DNA from: an uncultured Cellulophaga sp.
Lineage (GTDB): Bacteria > Bacteroidota > Bacteroidia > Flavobacteriales > Flavobacteriaceae
Assembly: GCA_947492955.1 (NCBI GenBank)
Contig: CANLOV010000003.1
Location: 62,001 to 126,000 of the forward strand
DNA: 64,000 bases
Direction: 5' to 3'
Translations under genes and position numbers: made by a program
The notes under the pieces: model-generated
The model's input: the letters and a program-made list of their open reading frames with translations, nothing else
Databases searched by the model: none
Told to the model about the DNA's origin: nothing
Shown here: in pieces, positions 37,747 to 46,352 of the stretch
Numbering within the stretch: the first letter of the stretch is position 1
Layout of the letters: the number at the start of each line of letters is the position of its first letter

Positions 37747-38232
37747 ATGAATAAATTTATCTATATCCTTTGTATCTTAGTTTGCAGCTGCAAAGGTATT
37801 TCTCAGGAGAAAGTTACCACGCCAAAACAAGAAAAAACATTTAAGGTTACTAAGACTAAAGAAGAGTGGAAAAAACATTTAACAGAAAGTCAATATTACA
37901 TCCTTAGAGAAGCTGCAACAGAAAGCCCCTTTACAAGTAATTTATTAAACAATAAAGAAACAGGCGTTTATGTTTGTGTTGGTTGCGACACTCCTTTATT
38001 TAAAAGTGAAAATAAATTTAATTCGGGAACAGGTTGGCCTTCGTTTGACCAAGAAATAAAAGGTAATGTAGCTTATGATGTAGACTATAAAATAGGTTAC
38101 AAACGTACCGAAGAACATTGCGCTACTTGTGGCGGACATCTTGGACATGTTTTTGAAGATGGCCCTAGTAATACTACTGGGCTAAGACATTGCATTAATG
38201 GTGCAGTACTAAAATTTATTCCTACAAAATAA
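37747..38232 (+). CDS. msrB: peptide-methionine (R)-S-oxide reductase, exported
   Basis: MsrB of 161 residues with an N-terminal lipoprotein or signal segment (MNKFIYILCILVCSCKG). Zinc-binding cysteine pairs are in VCVGCDTPLF and CATCGGHLGHVF; the catalytic cysteine is in GLRHCINGAVLKF. Reduces methionine-R-sulfoxide in proteins, here probably in the periplasm. A cytosolic MsrB is encoded 1.4 kb downstream on the same strand, with a kelch protein between them. The electron donor for the exported form is not encoded nearby. Confidence 0.93.
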   Translation: MNKFIYILCILVCSCKGISQEKVTTPKQEKTFKVTKTKEEWKKHLTESQYYILREAATESPFTSNLLNNKETGVYVCVGCDTPLFKSENKFNSGTGWPSFDQEIKGNVAYDVDYKIGYKRTEEHCATCGGHLGHVFEDGPSNTTGLRHCINGAVLKFIPTK

Positions 38233-38296
38233 TCTATTGAAAATAAAAAGAGCTGTACTAAAAAACATGTATATTTAGATACTCTAAATTTTAATT

Positions 38297-39604
38297 ATGT
38301 ATACTCGTTTTTTAGTATTCTTAAATTCTTTTTTTACTATAATTATTTCTTTTTTATGCTCAATATCTTATGCACAATCTGATGTATGGATCGATAAGAA
38401 TGAAAATGAAAACTATACCGCTAGGCACGAGTGCTCTTTTGTACAAGCTGGCGACTCATTTATTTTATTTGGAGGCAGAGAAAAAGCACAACAATTAGAT
38501 ATTTACAATTTTAAAACGGATACATGGAGTGTTGGCCAAAGTGCTCCAAAAGAATTTAACCATTTCCAAGCTACCTATTACAAAGGGTTTATTTGGGTTA
38601 TTGGTAGTTTTAAAACAAATGAGTTTCCTAAAGAAATACCCGCAGAATACATTTGGCTATATCATGTAAAAAATAACCAATGGATTAAAGGACCTAAAAT
38701 ACCTGTAGATAGGCAAAGAGGTGGTGCTGGTTTAGTTGTTTATAAGGATAAATTTTATTTATTAGGAGGTAATACCATTGGGCATAGCGGAGGTTTTGTA
38801 AATTGGTTTGATGAATACGACCCTGTTAAAAATACGTGGACAATATTAGAAAATGCACCTAATGCCAGAGATCATTTTAATGCCGCAATTATTGGTGATA
38901 CATTATATGCAATTGCCGGAAGACATTCTGGAGGAAAAGGTGGTTTTTTTGCACCACTAGTTAAGCATATAGATACCTATAATTTTACCACAAAAAAATG
39001 GGCTACACTTAAGGAGGGCATACCAACACCAAGAGCTGCTCCTGCTACTGCTCTTTTTAATGAGCAGTTATTTATTGTAGGTGGCGAAGGCGAAAATAAA
39101 GGACCAGCATACAAACTTGTAGAAGTTTACAATCCCAAAACAACTACTTGGACTCAAAAAAAAGACATAAAATATCCTCGCCATGGTACACAAGCAATTG
39201 TATCTGGACAAGGAATTTACATTACTGGCGGATCTCCTAACAGAGGTGGCGGTAACCAATTAAACATGGAAGTATACAATAAAGACAAGCCTAAAGCTGA
39301 AAAAATAAAAACAACCAAATTAAAGACGCCAAAAAATGTGTCGCTAAAACCGAATTCACAAAAAAATATTTATATTAAAAGTACAGGAGGAAATACTGGT
39401 AATTTTATACATTCAATTACAATTAACGGAGTAGATAAAAATAATTTTAAAATAAATTCTAATACAGACTTAACACTTTTAAACTCTGGTAAAGAAATAA
39501 AATTAACAGTGGAACATTTAGGAACACATAAAAAGGATTCAGCCTTAATTAATATTATTTACAACGGAAGCAGAAAAAAAACAATCCCTATAACTATCAA
39601 ATAA
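38297..39604 (+). CDS. secreted kelch-repeat protein with C-terminal beta-sandwich
   Basis: Exported protein of 435 residues. After the signal (about 1-26), kelch repeats form a beta propeller (about 35-330); each blade shows the double Gly and the Tyr-x(6)-Trp spacing, as in DSFILFGGREKAQQLDIYNFKTDTW, DKFYLLGGNTIGHSGGF and EQLFIVGGEGENKGPAYKLVEVYNP. The last 90 residues are a beta-sandwich (SLKPNSQKNIYIKSTGGNTG ... KKTIPITIK) like the choice-of-anchor D group. It may bind carbohydrate or protein. No catalytic residues of galactose oxidase were recognised. Placed between two msrB genes. Confidence 0.8.
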   Translation: MYTRFLVFLNSFFTIIISFLCSISYAQSDVWIDKNENENYTARHECSFVQAGDSFILFGGREKAQQLDIYNFKTDTWSVGQSAPKEFNHFQATYYKGFIWVIGSFKTNEFPKEIPAEYIWLYHVKNNQWIKGPKIPVDRQRGGAGLVVYKDKFYLLGGNTIGHSGGFVNWFDEYDPVKNTWTILENAPNARDHFNAAIIGDTLYAIAGRHSGGKGGFFAPLVKHIDTYNFTTKKWATLKEGIPTPRAAPATALFNEQLFIVGGEGENKGPAYKLVEVYNPKTTTWTQKKDIKYPRHGTQAIVSGQGIYITGGSPNRGGGNQLNMEVYNKDKPKAEKIKTTKLKTPKNVSLKPNSQKNIYIKSTGGNTGNFIHSITINGVDKNNFKINSNTDLTLLNSGKEIKLTVEHLGTHKKDSALINIIYNGSRKKTIPITIK

Positions 39605-39647
39605 TTTTAATATACATTAGTAGATAGATAACCTTATTTTTAATACA

Positions 39648-40049
39648 ATGGCTAAAAAATACGCTATAGAAAAATCTGAAGAAGATTGGAGAGCACAACT
39701 TTCGGAAGAAGAGTATAGAATACTAAGAAAAAAAGGAACAGAATACCCACATACTGGCGCATACAATCTTCATTTTGAAAACGGAGATTACCACTGTAAA
39801 GCCTGTAACTCTAAACTTTTTGATAGTAAACATAAATTTGAAAGTGGTTGTGGCTGGCCTTCTTTTGATAAAGCTGAAGAAGGCGCTATAGAATATATAA
39901 AAGATACTTCTCATGGTATGATACGTGTAGAAACTGTATGTGCAAATTGTGGCGGACATTTAGGTCATGTTTTTAATGATGGGCCACAAGAAACAACAGG
40001 GCAACGGTATTGTATAAATTCGGTTAGTATCGATTTTAAAAAGCCATAA
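39648..40049 (+). CDS. msrB: peptide-methionine (R)-S-oxide reductase, cytosolic
   Basis: MsrB of 133 residues without a signal sequence. Zinc cysteines are in YHCKACNSKLF and VCANCGGHLGHVF; the catalytic cysteine is in GQRYCINSVSIDF. The sequence is clearly different from the exported copy at 37.7 kb, so this is a pair of long-separate paralogues and not a recent duplication. The start MAKKYAIEKSEEDWRAQL is typical for cytosolic MsrB. It lies 43 bases after the kelch gene. Confidence 0.95.
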   Translation: MAKKYAIEKSEEDWRAQLSEEEYRILRKKGTEYPHTGAYNLHFENGDYHCKACNSKLFDSKHKFESGCGWPSFDKAEEGAIEYIKDTSHGMIRVETVCANCGGHLGHVFNDGPQETTGQRYCINSVSIDFKKP

Positions 40050-40461
40050 TTTTTTATACAGTGAGTGTTATTAATAATTATCTTAAAACGAAAAGGACAT
40101 ACAGTGGCAATATAACTCAGAAAATAATAGCACTGCACTTATTAGAAAAACATATGCAGCAAAGTGCTTAACAGGTAAACAAATGTTTAACTAAAACTAT
40201 TAATCGTCTGTTAATACATTATGCAAGTCATGTAGGGCGAATTATACTAATAGGAAAAATACTAAAAGGAGCGCAATAGATTTCACTTTCTACACCCAAA
40301 GGAGCTTCTAATGCTTTTAACAAAGAAAAATTCTCCAAATAAGCTATTTAACCTAAGAATCCATAAAAAATTAAAGCTTTTTTTAATAATAGCCCGCATG
40401 GAAGTATAGGAATGGTTTTGTAACTTTGCAGCTTCAATTTTAGACATAAAAAAATATATAC
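40050..40461. other. 412-bp intergenic region upstream of lpd
   Basis: No open reading frame of note on either strand and no obvious hairpin terminator. It contains the lpd promoter element near its 3' end (40421-40429). The rest is AT-rich with scattered stops in all frames. Confidence 0.55.
40421..40429 (+). promoter_or_regulatory. -7 promoter element of lpd
   Basis: TAACTTTGC is a perfect match to the Bacteroidetes consensus TAnnTTTGC, 32 bases before the lpd ATG. The position of the -33 element (about 40398) reads ATG in place of TTG, so only the proximal box is strong. Confidence 0.55.
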
Positions 40462-41853
40462 ATGAGCAATTTCGATGTTATTGTATTGGGAAGTGGACCT
40501 GGTGGTTATGTAACTGCTATTAGAGCCTCTCAATTAGGATTTAAAACCGCAATTATAGAAAAAGAAAATTTAGGTGGTGTTTGTTTAAATTGGGGATGTA
40601 TCCCAACTAAAGCCCTTTTAAAATCTGCTCAAGTTTTTGAATACTTACAACATGCTGAAGATTACGGACTTAAAGCAACAGGAGTAGAAAAAGATTTTGA
40701 TGCCGTTGTAAAAAGAAGCCGTAACGTAGCTGCAGGAATGAGCAAAGGTGTTCAGTTTCTTATGAAAAAGAACAAAATTGAAGTTATTAATGGTTTTGGG
40801 AAAATTAAAACTGGTAAAAAAGTAGCTGTTACTGATGCCGATGGAAAAGTAACTGAATATAGTGCCAAAAATATAATTATAGCTACAGGTGCTCGTAGTA
40901 GAGAACTACCTAGTTTACCACAAGATGGTAAAAAAATAATAGGATACAGACAAGCTATGACATTAGACAAGCAACCTAAAAAAATGGTTGTTGTTGGTAG
41001 TGGAGCTATAGGGATAGAATTTGCTTATTTTTATAATGCAATGGGAACAGAAGTTACTGTTGTAGAATACCTACCAAATATAGTTCCTGTTGAAGATGAA
41101 GATATTTCTAAACAACTAGAGCGTAACTTTAAAAAAGCAGGTGTTAAAGTAATGACGTCTTCTGAAGTAACAAAAGTAGATACTTCTGGTGAAGGTGTTA
41201 GCGTTACTGTAAAAACAAGTAAAGGAGAGGAAATTTTAGAAGCAGATTTAGTTTTATCTGCAGTTGGTATAAAAACCAATATAGAAAACATAGGCTTAGA
41301 AGACGTTGGTATAATTACCGATAGAGATAAAATATTAGTAAACGATTTTTACCAAACAAATATTCCTGGATACTTTGCTATTGGTGATGTTACTCCTGGG
41401 CAAGCATTAGCCCATGTAGCTTCTGCTGAAGGCATACTTTGTGTAGAAAAATTAGCAGGTTTACATGTTGAAGCTTTAGATTACGGAAACATCCCTGGTT
41501 GTACATATTCTACACCAGAAATTGCTTCAGTAGGTCTTACCGAAAAGCAAGCAAAAGAAAAAGGCTTTGATATTAAAGTTGGTAAGTTCCCATTCTCGGC
41601 TAGTGGTAAAGCAAAAGCAGCTGGTACTCCAGATGGTTTTGTTAAAGTTATTTTTGATGCTAAATATGGAGAATGGCTAGGATGCCATATGATTGGAGCT
41701 GGTGTTACAGATATGATTGCTGAAGCCGTTGTTGCTCGTAAACTAGAAACTACTGGTCATGATGTTTTAAAAGCAGTACACCCTCATCCAACAATGAGTG
41801 AAGCTGTTATGGAAGCTGTAGCTGACGCTTACGACGAAGTAATTCACTTATAA
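40462..41853 (+). CDS. lpdA: dihydrolipoyl dehydrogenase (E3)
   Basis: FAD enzyme of 463 residues serving 2-oxoacid dehydrogenase complexes and the glycine cleavage system. N-terminal FAD loop VLGSGPGGYVTAIRASQLG, redox disulfide in GGVCLNWGCIPTKALLK, NAD loop VVGSGAIGIEFAYFYNAMG, second FAD motif YFAIGDVTPG and the catalytic His-Glu dyad in AVHPHPTMSEAVMEA are all present. No E1/E2 genes are adjacent, so it is a stand-alone E3. A promoter with a good -7 element precedes it. Confidence 0.96.
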   Translation: MSNFDVIVLGSGPGGYVTAIRASQLGFKTAIIEKENLGGVCLNWGCIPTKALLKSAQVFEYLQHAEDYGLKATGVEKDFDAVVKRSRNVAAGMSKGVQFLMKKNKIEVINGFGKIKTGKKVAVTDADGKVTEYSAKNIIIATGARSRELPSLPQDGKKIIGYRQAMTLDKQPKKMVVVGSGAIGIEFAYFYNAMGTEVTVVEYLPNIVPVEDEDISKQLERNFKKAGVKVMTSSEVTKVDTSGEGVSVTVKTSKGEEILEADLVLSAVGIKTNIENIGLEDVGIITDRDKILVNDFYQTNIPGYFAIGDVTPGQALAHVASAEGILCVEKLAGLHVEALDYGNIPGCTYSTPEIASVGLTEKQAKEKGFDIKVGKFPFSASGKAKAAGTPDGFVKVIFDAKYGEWLGCHMIGAGVTDMIAEAVVARKLETTGHDVLKAVHPHPTMSEAVMEAVADAYDEVIHL

Positions 41854-41862
41854 AATAATACA

Positions 41863-42141
41863 ATGCTACAACTATTTAGGCTTACTGCAATTCTCGAAGG
41901 AGTATCATACATTCTACTTTTTGGATTAAGTATGCCTCTAAAATATGCAGCACAAATATTAGAACCTAATAAATATATAGGCTATGCACACGGATTTCTG
42001 TTCATAGCCTATGTATTATTAGCTATTATTATTTGGTATCAAAAAAAATGGAGCTTAAAAAAAGGTTTCATTCTACTAGTGGCATCATTACTTCCTTTTG
42101 CCACTTTTTATGTAGAAAAAAAATATTTAAAATCTTCATAG
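41863..42141 (+). CDS. DUF3817 small membrane protein
   Basis: Protein of 92 residues with three membrane helices. The opening LFRLTAILEGVSYILLFGLSMPLKYA and the second-helix YIGYAHGFLFIAYVLLA, followed by a KKW(S/T)xKKxxxL loop, are the DUF3817 signature (YdzA-like). It follows lpd by nine bases and so is probably cotranscribed. Function is not known. Confidence 0.85.
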   Translation: MLQLFRLTAILEGVSYILLFGLSMPLKYAAQILEPNKYIGYAHGFLFIAYVLLAIIIWYQKKWSLKKGFILLVASLLPFATFYVEKKYLKSS

Positions 42142-42177
42142 ATAATTAGTTAAAATTAAAAAGTAAGAGTTATTTTA

Positions 42178-42215
42178 AATTAATTTTTAGATATTAGTAC
42201 ATCTAAAAATTAATT
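42178..42215 (+). promoter_or_regulatory. perfect inverted repeat ending at a start codon
   Basis: Perfect 15-bp inverted repeat AATTAATTTTTAGAT / ATCTAAAAATTAATT (42178-42192 and 42201-42215) with an eight-base loop. The right arm ends on the base before ATG 42216. In RNA it would fold over the ribosome landing site of the next gene; as DNA it could be an operator. The lack of a T-run after it argues against a normal terminator for the DUF3817 gene. Confidence 0.5.
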
Positions 42216-42890
42216 ATGTTCTATCAAATAACCGAGTACTTTGACCCTGTAGGCAATAAAAAGATTAGTTCTAAATGTCCAGATTGTGGCAATACAAACT
42301 GTTTAGAGCTTAATTTTTATCAAAAAAGAATAGAAACTCCTTTTGCTACTAACATTACCAACAAAGTTTCGGGTATTCTCTTTTGCAACCATACAAATAC
42401 CGAAATAGCTCCTGTTTTATGGACAGATGAAATAGAAAATTATTTTACAACAGAAAAGCAAAAACTTAAATTAACCCCTAAAAAGTTTAAATTTTCTAAA
42501 GGTTTAATTATAATTTTAATCTTAATAACACTACTAGTCGTTGGTGGTATTGCTTATTCTTCTTTTGAGAGCAAACAGTATGCTAATACTACTGAAGCCA
42601 TAAAGAATGTAAAAAAAGGAGATAAAGTAAAAACGCTGGCAACCATTCTAGGAAAAAGCGGAACTACTTGGTTTTTGGTAAAAGAGATAAAAGCAGATAC
42701 TATTTGGCTGCAACAACACAAAAATTTAAGCGCTGATAAAAATGCTGATTTTGATTTAGATGATAAAAATTTCACAAACAAAACACTGAAATTATCTTTA
42801 AAATATTTTAAACTAGGTGTACTTTATGGTTTTGACCCCAAAAACCAAGAAATATCTGGAGGTATATTCGATATTAAACAAGAACAATAA
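42216..42890 (+). CDS. zinc-ribbon membrane protein of unknown function
   Basis: Protein of 224 residues. It has an N-terminal zinc ribbon (CPDCGNTNCLEL, with a second Cys/His pair near FCNHTN at about 59), one membrane helix (about 93-115, LIIILILITLLVVGGIAYSSF) and an external or periplasmic beta-rich domain. I do not recognise the family. The small gene downstream starts 13 bases after it and is likely to be in the same transcript. The 15-bp inverted repeat directly before its ATG is unusual. Confidence 0.65.
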   Translation: MFYQITEYFDPVGNKKISSKCPDCGNTNCLELNFYQKRIETPFATNITNKVSGILFCNHTNTEIAPVLWTDEIENYFTTEKQKLKLTPKKFKFSKGLIIILILITLLVVGGIAYSSFESKQYANTTEAIKNVKKGDKVKTLATILGKSGTTWFLVKEIKADTIWLQQHKNLSADKNADFDLDDKNFTNKTLKLSLKYFKLGVLYGFDPKNQEISGGIFDIKQEQ

Positions 42891-42903
42891 AAACTATATA
42901 ATT

Positions 42904-43206
42904 ATGAGTGATAATATGTACACAGGAAAGTCGTCTAGAAATCCTAATTCTTCTATGATTTGGAGTATTCTGTTAGGTGTTGGCTTTATAGCTTTTGGTA
43001 TTTACCTGTATTTTGATTTAGCGGCATGGGAAAATTCTAACGAAGAAATGCATTTAAATTCTATATTATGGGGTATTTACGATATCGCTGGTAAAATTGG
43101 GGTTGCTGGTTTTTTTAGTATCATAGGTTTAGGAGTTGCTGGTGCTGGAATTAAAAAAAGTATTGATTTAAAAAAATTACAACAAAAAACACAAAACAAG
43201 CAATAA
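42904..43206 (+). CDS. two-helix small membrane protein
   Basis: Protein of 100 residues from ATG 42904 (MSDNMYTGKSSRNPNSSMIW); an upstream in-frame start at 42817 lies inside the previous gene and was rejected. Two membrane helices (about 19-39 and 61-83) flank an acidic loop (AAWENSNEEMHLN). The C-terminus is Lys/Gln-rich. No family recognised. It is probably cotranscribed with the zinc-ribbon gene. Confidence 0.65.
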   Translation: MSDNMYTGKSSRNPNSSMIWSILLGVGFIAFGIYLYFDLAAWENSNEEMHLNSILWGIYDIAGKIGVAGFFSIIGLGVAGAGIKKSIDLKKLQQKTQNKQ

Positions 43207-43221
43207 ATCTTGTTTTCTATA

Positions 43222-43271
43222 ATTAGAATTTAGTTAATTCGGAATAGTATAAAGAATAACTAAATTCTAAT
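43222..43271. terminator. terminator-like inverted repeat between convergent genes
   Basis: Perfect 15-bp inverted repeat ATTAGAATTTAGTTA / TAACTAAATTCTAAT with a 20-base loop, followed on the plus strand by a T-rich stretch. It lies in the 86-base gap between two convergent genes and could serve either. Confidence 0.65.
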
Positions 43272-43292
43272 TTATCTTTTTTAAACAACTTA

Positions 43293-44474
43293 TTATTCCT
43301 GAAACTTATAAATATAACCATCAAAACTACAAAAGTAAATTTCATTGTTTATATCGGTACCAAAAGACGATACCGTTATATCTGTATCTATTAATAATTC
43401 ATTAGACAATCTTGTATTTAAATCTGTGGTAAGCGCCCAAATACGACCCGATACAAAATCTCCATAAATATATTTCCCTTTTAAACTGGGAATAACCTCT
43501 CCCCTATACACATAACCTCCTGTAATAGATACATCTCCATTAGTTTGTAAATACTCAAAAACTGGTAATATTAAATCTGTTTGATCACAACTTTCTGCAT
43601 TATAACATTCGGATGCTTCCATAATATTCCACCCATAATTTTTTCCGCTCTCAATAACATCTATTTCTTCAATTTTGTTTTGCCCTACATCGGCAGCCCA
43701 TAAAACACCCGTGTCTACATCAAAACTAATTCTCCAAGGGTTTCTAAGTCCATAAGCATATATCTCATTCCTAAAATTGGTATTATTTACATAAGGGTTA
43801 TCCTCTGGTATAGCATAATTTAATCCATTTTCAACCTTATCTACATCTATTCTTAAAATATTACCTAATAAATTACTCCTGTTTTGAGAATGATTTTGAG
43901 GGTCACCTGCAGCACCTCCGTCTCCTACTGCTATATATAAATAACCATCGGGTCCAAAAACCAACTGACCTCCATTATGATTTCTATACGGTTGTGTAAA
44001 CTCTAATAGCACTGTTTCACTATCTGCATTAGCAATATTAGGGTTATCGGCTGCTACCTGAAAACGAGATATTACTGTTGTTGTAGCTGTAGTATAATTT
44101 ACATAAAACAATCCATTAACACTATAATTAGGATGAAAAGCCAATCCTAACAACCCCATTTCATTTCTAGAATCGTCTACCTTATCTTCTATAGTTAAAA
44201 AAGTAGTTTTCTCTTTTACATTTTCTAAATTCGTAAAAGAACTTATAACCCCTCTTTGCTCTACTATAAAAACTCTATTAGTAGCGTCGTCTGGAGTTTG
44301 AAAATCTACAGGACGTGTAAATTTTAATGCAGGAAATGCCTTTTTTATTTGAATAGAGGAAGACTCTTCTTCTCCCCTATCAACTAGTTCCTCTTTTTCT
44401 GTATTACTACCTGCACAAACAATAATTATAGGAAGTACACTTAATAATAAAATTACTTTATATACTACTTTCAT
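43293..44474 (-). CDS. PQQ-dependent sugar dehydrogenase-like beta-propeller protein
   Basis: Exported protein of 393 residues with a signal peptide (about 1-22, possibly a lipobox at IIVCAG) and the glucose/sorbosone dehydrogenase (GSDH) propeller. Typical strands are RVFIVEQRGVISSF, EMGLLGLAFHPNY, HNGGQLVFGPDGYLYIAVGDGG, YAYGLRNPWRISFDVDTG, ADVGQNKIEEIDVIESGKNYGWN and SITGGYVYRGEVIPSLKGKYIYGDF. The HNGG motif holds the catalytic-type histidine of soluble aldose dehydrogenases. Substrate unknown. Single gene. Confidence 0.9.
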   Translation of the reverse strand: MKVVYKVILLLSVLPIIIVCAGSNTEKEELVDRGEEESSSIQIKKAFPALKFTRPVDFQTPDDATNRVFIVEQRGVISSFTNLENVKEKTTFLTIEDKVDDSRNEMGLLGLAFHPNYSVNGLFYVNYTTATTTVISRFQVAADNPNIANADSETVLLEFTQPYRNHNGGQLVFGPDGYLYIAVGDGGAAGDPQNHSQNRSNLLGNILRIDVDKVENGLNYAIPEDNPYVNNTNFRNEIYAYGLRNPWRISFDVDTGVLWAADVGQNKIEEIDVIESGKNYGWNIMEASECYNAESCDQTDLILPVFEYLQTNGDVSITGGYVYRGEVIPSLKGKYIYGDFVSGRIWALTTDLNTRLSNELLIDTDITVSSFGTDINNEIYFCSFDGYIYKFQE

Positions 44475-44581
44475 CTAATTAGCATTTATATTAATACAGA
44501 TGAAGTTAGTTATTTATAACTTAAAAAGAAAGAATCAAAGTTGTAAAACAATGAATTACAACACTTTAAACACAGTCACTA

Positions 44582-44995
44582 TTATAAAAAGCTCTGTATC
44601 GCTAAATCGTAACTTTGTAAACCAAAACCTAAAATAACACCTTTAGCCACTGGAGATATATAAGATACATGTCTGTAAGCTTCTCTTTTATGTGTGTTAG
44701 ATATATGCACTTCTACTACTGGTGTTGTTACTGCTTTTATGGCATCTCCTATACCTACAGAAGTATGAGTATAAGCTGCTGCATTTAATACAATACCATC
44801 ATAAGAAAATCCTACCTCTTGTATTTTTCCTATAAGCTCACCTTCTATATTAGACTGAAAATAAGTAAATTCTACCTTAGGAAACTTTTCTTGAAGCTTT
44901 TTATAATAATCTTCGAAAGTAGCGCTACCATAAATTTCTGGCTCTCTTTTTCCTAGAAGATTTAAATTTGGACCGTTTATAATGATAATTTTCAT
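44582..44995 (-). CDS. aroQ: 3-dehydroquinate dehydratase type II
   Basis: Enzyme of 137 residues of the shikimate pathway. Motifs: GPNLNLLGKREPEIYG with the catalytic Tyr at the end, FFQSN-like strand FTYFQSNIEGELI, VLNAAAYTHTSVGI and the closing VEVHISNTHKREAYRHVSYISPVAKGVILG. Length is slightly short of the usual 145-150 but all catalytic parts are present. It is a single gene downstream of which lies the sugar dehydrogenase. Confidence 0.95.
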   Translation of the reverse strand: MKIIIINGPNLNLLGKREPEIYGSATFEDYYKKLQEKFPKVEFTYFQSNIEGELIGKIQEVGFSYDGIVLNAAAYTHTSVGIGDAIKAVTTPVVEVHISNTHKREAYRHVSYISPVAKGVILGFGLQSYDLAIQSFL

Positions 44996-45022
44996 GGGAT
45001 AAAAATACTAAAATGCATTGCA

Positions 45023-45050
45023 TAAAAAAAGCAGAAGATTATCTTCTGCT
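45023..45050 (-). terminator. terminator after the outer-membrane protein gene
   Basis: Stem AGCAGAAGA / TCTTCTGCT with a three-base loop, and on the minus strand a run of seven U residues directly after it. Located 25 bases past the stop at 45075. Confidence 0.85.
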
Positions 45051-45074
45051 CTTTATTAATTCTTGTGTGTGTAT

Positions 45075-45536
45075 TTATTGAAATACGTACTTAACTCCTA
45101 AACCAAAAGTACCTACTTCATTACCTAAATCTCCAAGCCCTATAAACGGTCTCCAATCAAAAGAAAGAACTAAAGGAACACTTTCTATTATATATTCTAC
45201 ACCAGCTGTTGGTCTTAATGCTAACTCATTTCCTAATCCATTAGAAATAAGCCATAAAGAAATTCCACCACCTGCAAACCAATTTAAATTATCAACCTGC
45301 GCAATTGACCCATTATAATGGTATAACGCATTCACTGCAGTTACATTAGTTTCAAATAAAATTTCTGCCTGTACTGCATGTTCTTCTGCAAAGAAATATT
45401 TTGCACTAGGTCCAAAAAAATTAGCCCCATTTCCTAAATCAAAACCAATTCCTCCAGCTATAGTATAATCTTGCGCATTAGATTGCATAATTGCAAAAGC
45501 ACAAAAAGATAAAGTAAGTGTTAATAGTTTTCTCAT
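45075..45536 (-). CDS. small outer-membrane beta-barrel protein
   Basis: Protein of 153 residues from ATG 45536, where a signal peptide starts (MRKLLTLTLSFCAFAIMQSNAQ); a longer frame to 45569 adds a hydrophilic stretch before the signal and was rejected. The mature part is built of amphipathic strands, ending with FGLGVKYVFQ, the terminal aromatic signature of barrel proteins. Eight strands fit an OmpA/OmpX- or OmpW-like barrel. Function unknown. Confidence 0.8.
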   Translation of the reverse strand: MRKLLTLTLSFCAFAIMQSNAQDYTIAGGIGFDLGNGANFFGPSAKYFFAEEHAVQAEILFETNVTAVNALYHYNGSIAQVDNLNWFAGGGISLWLISNGLGNELALRPTAGVEYIIESVPLVLSFDWRPFIGLGDLGNEVGTFGLGVKYVFQ

Positions 45537-45634
45537 TTTTATAGTTTTTATTTTTAAATAATTTTCCAAATATATATGTTTTTAACATCAAATAATGTTA
45601 AATATTTAATCTACGTTATAGAGTAATAATTTGG

Positions 45635-45667
45635 TTGTTAAAAACCAATAAACTTTTATACATTTGC
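45635..45667 (+). promoter_or_regulatory. promoter of tRNA-Pro
   Basis: TTG at 45635-45637, 21-base spacer, then TACATTTGC (45659-45667), a full match to the Bacteroidetes -7 consensus. It lies 40 bases before the tRNA. Confidence 0.75.
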
Positions 45668-45707
45668 TTCTTTTCGTTTTTTAACAAAAAAAATGTAACA
45701 CAATAAT

Positions 45708-45781
45708 CGGGATGTAGCGCAGTCCGGTAGCGCACTCGGCTGGGGGTCGAGTGGTCGCAGGTTCAAATCCTGTCATCCCGA
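45708..45781 (+). tRNA. tRNA-Pro (anticodon GGG)
   Basis: Cloverleaf of 74 bases. Acceptor stem CGGGATG / CATCCCG pairs fully with discriminator A at 45781. D arm GCGC-AGTCCGGTA-GCGC, anticodon stem CTCGG / TCGAG with loop CTGGGGG giving anticodon GGG, variable loop GGTCG-type and T arm with GGTTCAAATCC. No CCA is encoded. GGG reads proline CCC and CCU codons. Confidence 0.96.
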
Positions 45782-45782
45782 C

Positions 45783-45824
45783 AAAGCCTAAAACCTTAAG
45801 CTTATTAAGGTTTTAGGCTTTTAT
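45783..45824 (+). terminator. terminator after tRNA-Pro
   Basis: Perfect 17-bp stem starting AAAGCCTAAAACCTTAA (45783-45799), with its complement at 45805-45821 and a five-base loop, followed by a T-rich run. It begins one base after the tRNA. Confidence 0.88.
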
Positions 45825-45965
45825 ATTTTCTTTTTTTATAATAACAATTTGCATATTAAGTGCCATTTTGCACCTTCAAATACCATTTTTACTCAAGTTT
45901 TGACAGCTATATAGAGTTCTTAGAACACATTATAACACCAAGTAAATTAACCAGACAAAGCTTAA

Positions 45966-46343
45966 TTAAGCACAAGCATTGCACTCCCCAACCATAAGTA
46001 AACTAGCAGATTCTACTTTATAACCATTTACAGAAGGTAACTTAAAACTTACCGATAGGCATTCTACCTCACCACAGGTTTTACATTGAAAATGAGGATG
46101 TACATCGTTATGTGTTTCGCAAGAACAATCTTGGCACTTTGCATACCATTTAAGTCCTCCTTTACCAATAAAAGAATGTACAACACCATCATCCATAAGC
46201 TTATCTAAAATACGATAAACAGTGGTTTTATTCATTTTCGATTCTAATAATTTAACCAAATCTGCAACAGAGATTGCAGTTTTTTTATTATCAAAAATAT
46301 CAATCAGAGCTTTAACCTGTTTTGTCTGTCTTGTAATACCCAT
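45966..46343 (-). CDS. zur: Fur-family metalloregulator, Zur-like
   Basis: Regulator of 125 residues from ATG 46343 (MGITRQTKQVKALIDIF); an in-frame TTG at 46361 lies inside the operator and is less likely. The winged-helix domain (about 1-75, NKTTVYRILDKLMDDGVVHSF as recognition region) leads to a dimer domain with HPHFQCKTCGEVECL, the extra cysteines CQDCSC and the C-terminal CNAC. CxxC pairs for structural zinc are intact. It is divergent from the 46.4-55.2 kb gene set, and a 23-bp palindrome lies 9 bases before its own start, so it is probably self-regulated. The Zur assignment rests on the regulated genes; Fur-type regulation by iron is the alternative. Confidence 0.8.
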   Translation of the reverse strand: MGITRQTKQVKALIDIFDNKKTAISVADLVKLLESKMNKTTVYRILDKLMDDGVVHSFIGKGGLKWYAKCQDCSCETHNDVHPHFQCKTCGEVECLSVSFKLPSVNGYKVESASLLMVGECNACA

Positions 46344-46352
46344 AATACAAAT

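Noticed and set aside
40348-40533. Minus-strand frame over the lpd start
   Set aside because: It overlaps the lpd promoter and start on the opposite strand and shows no recognisable protein features.
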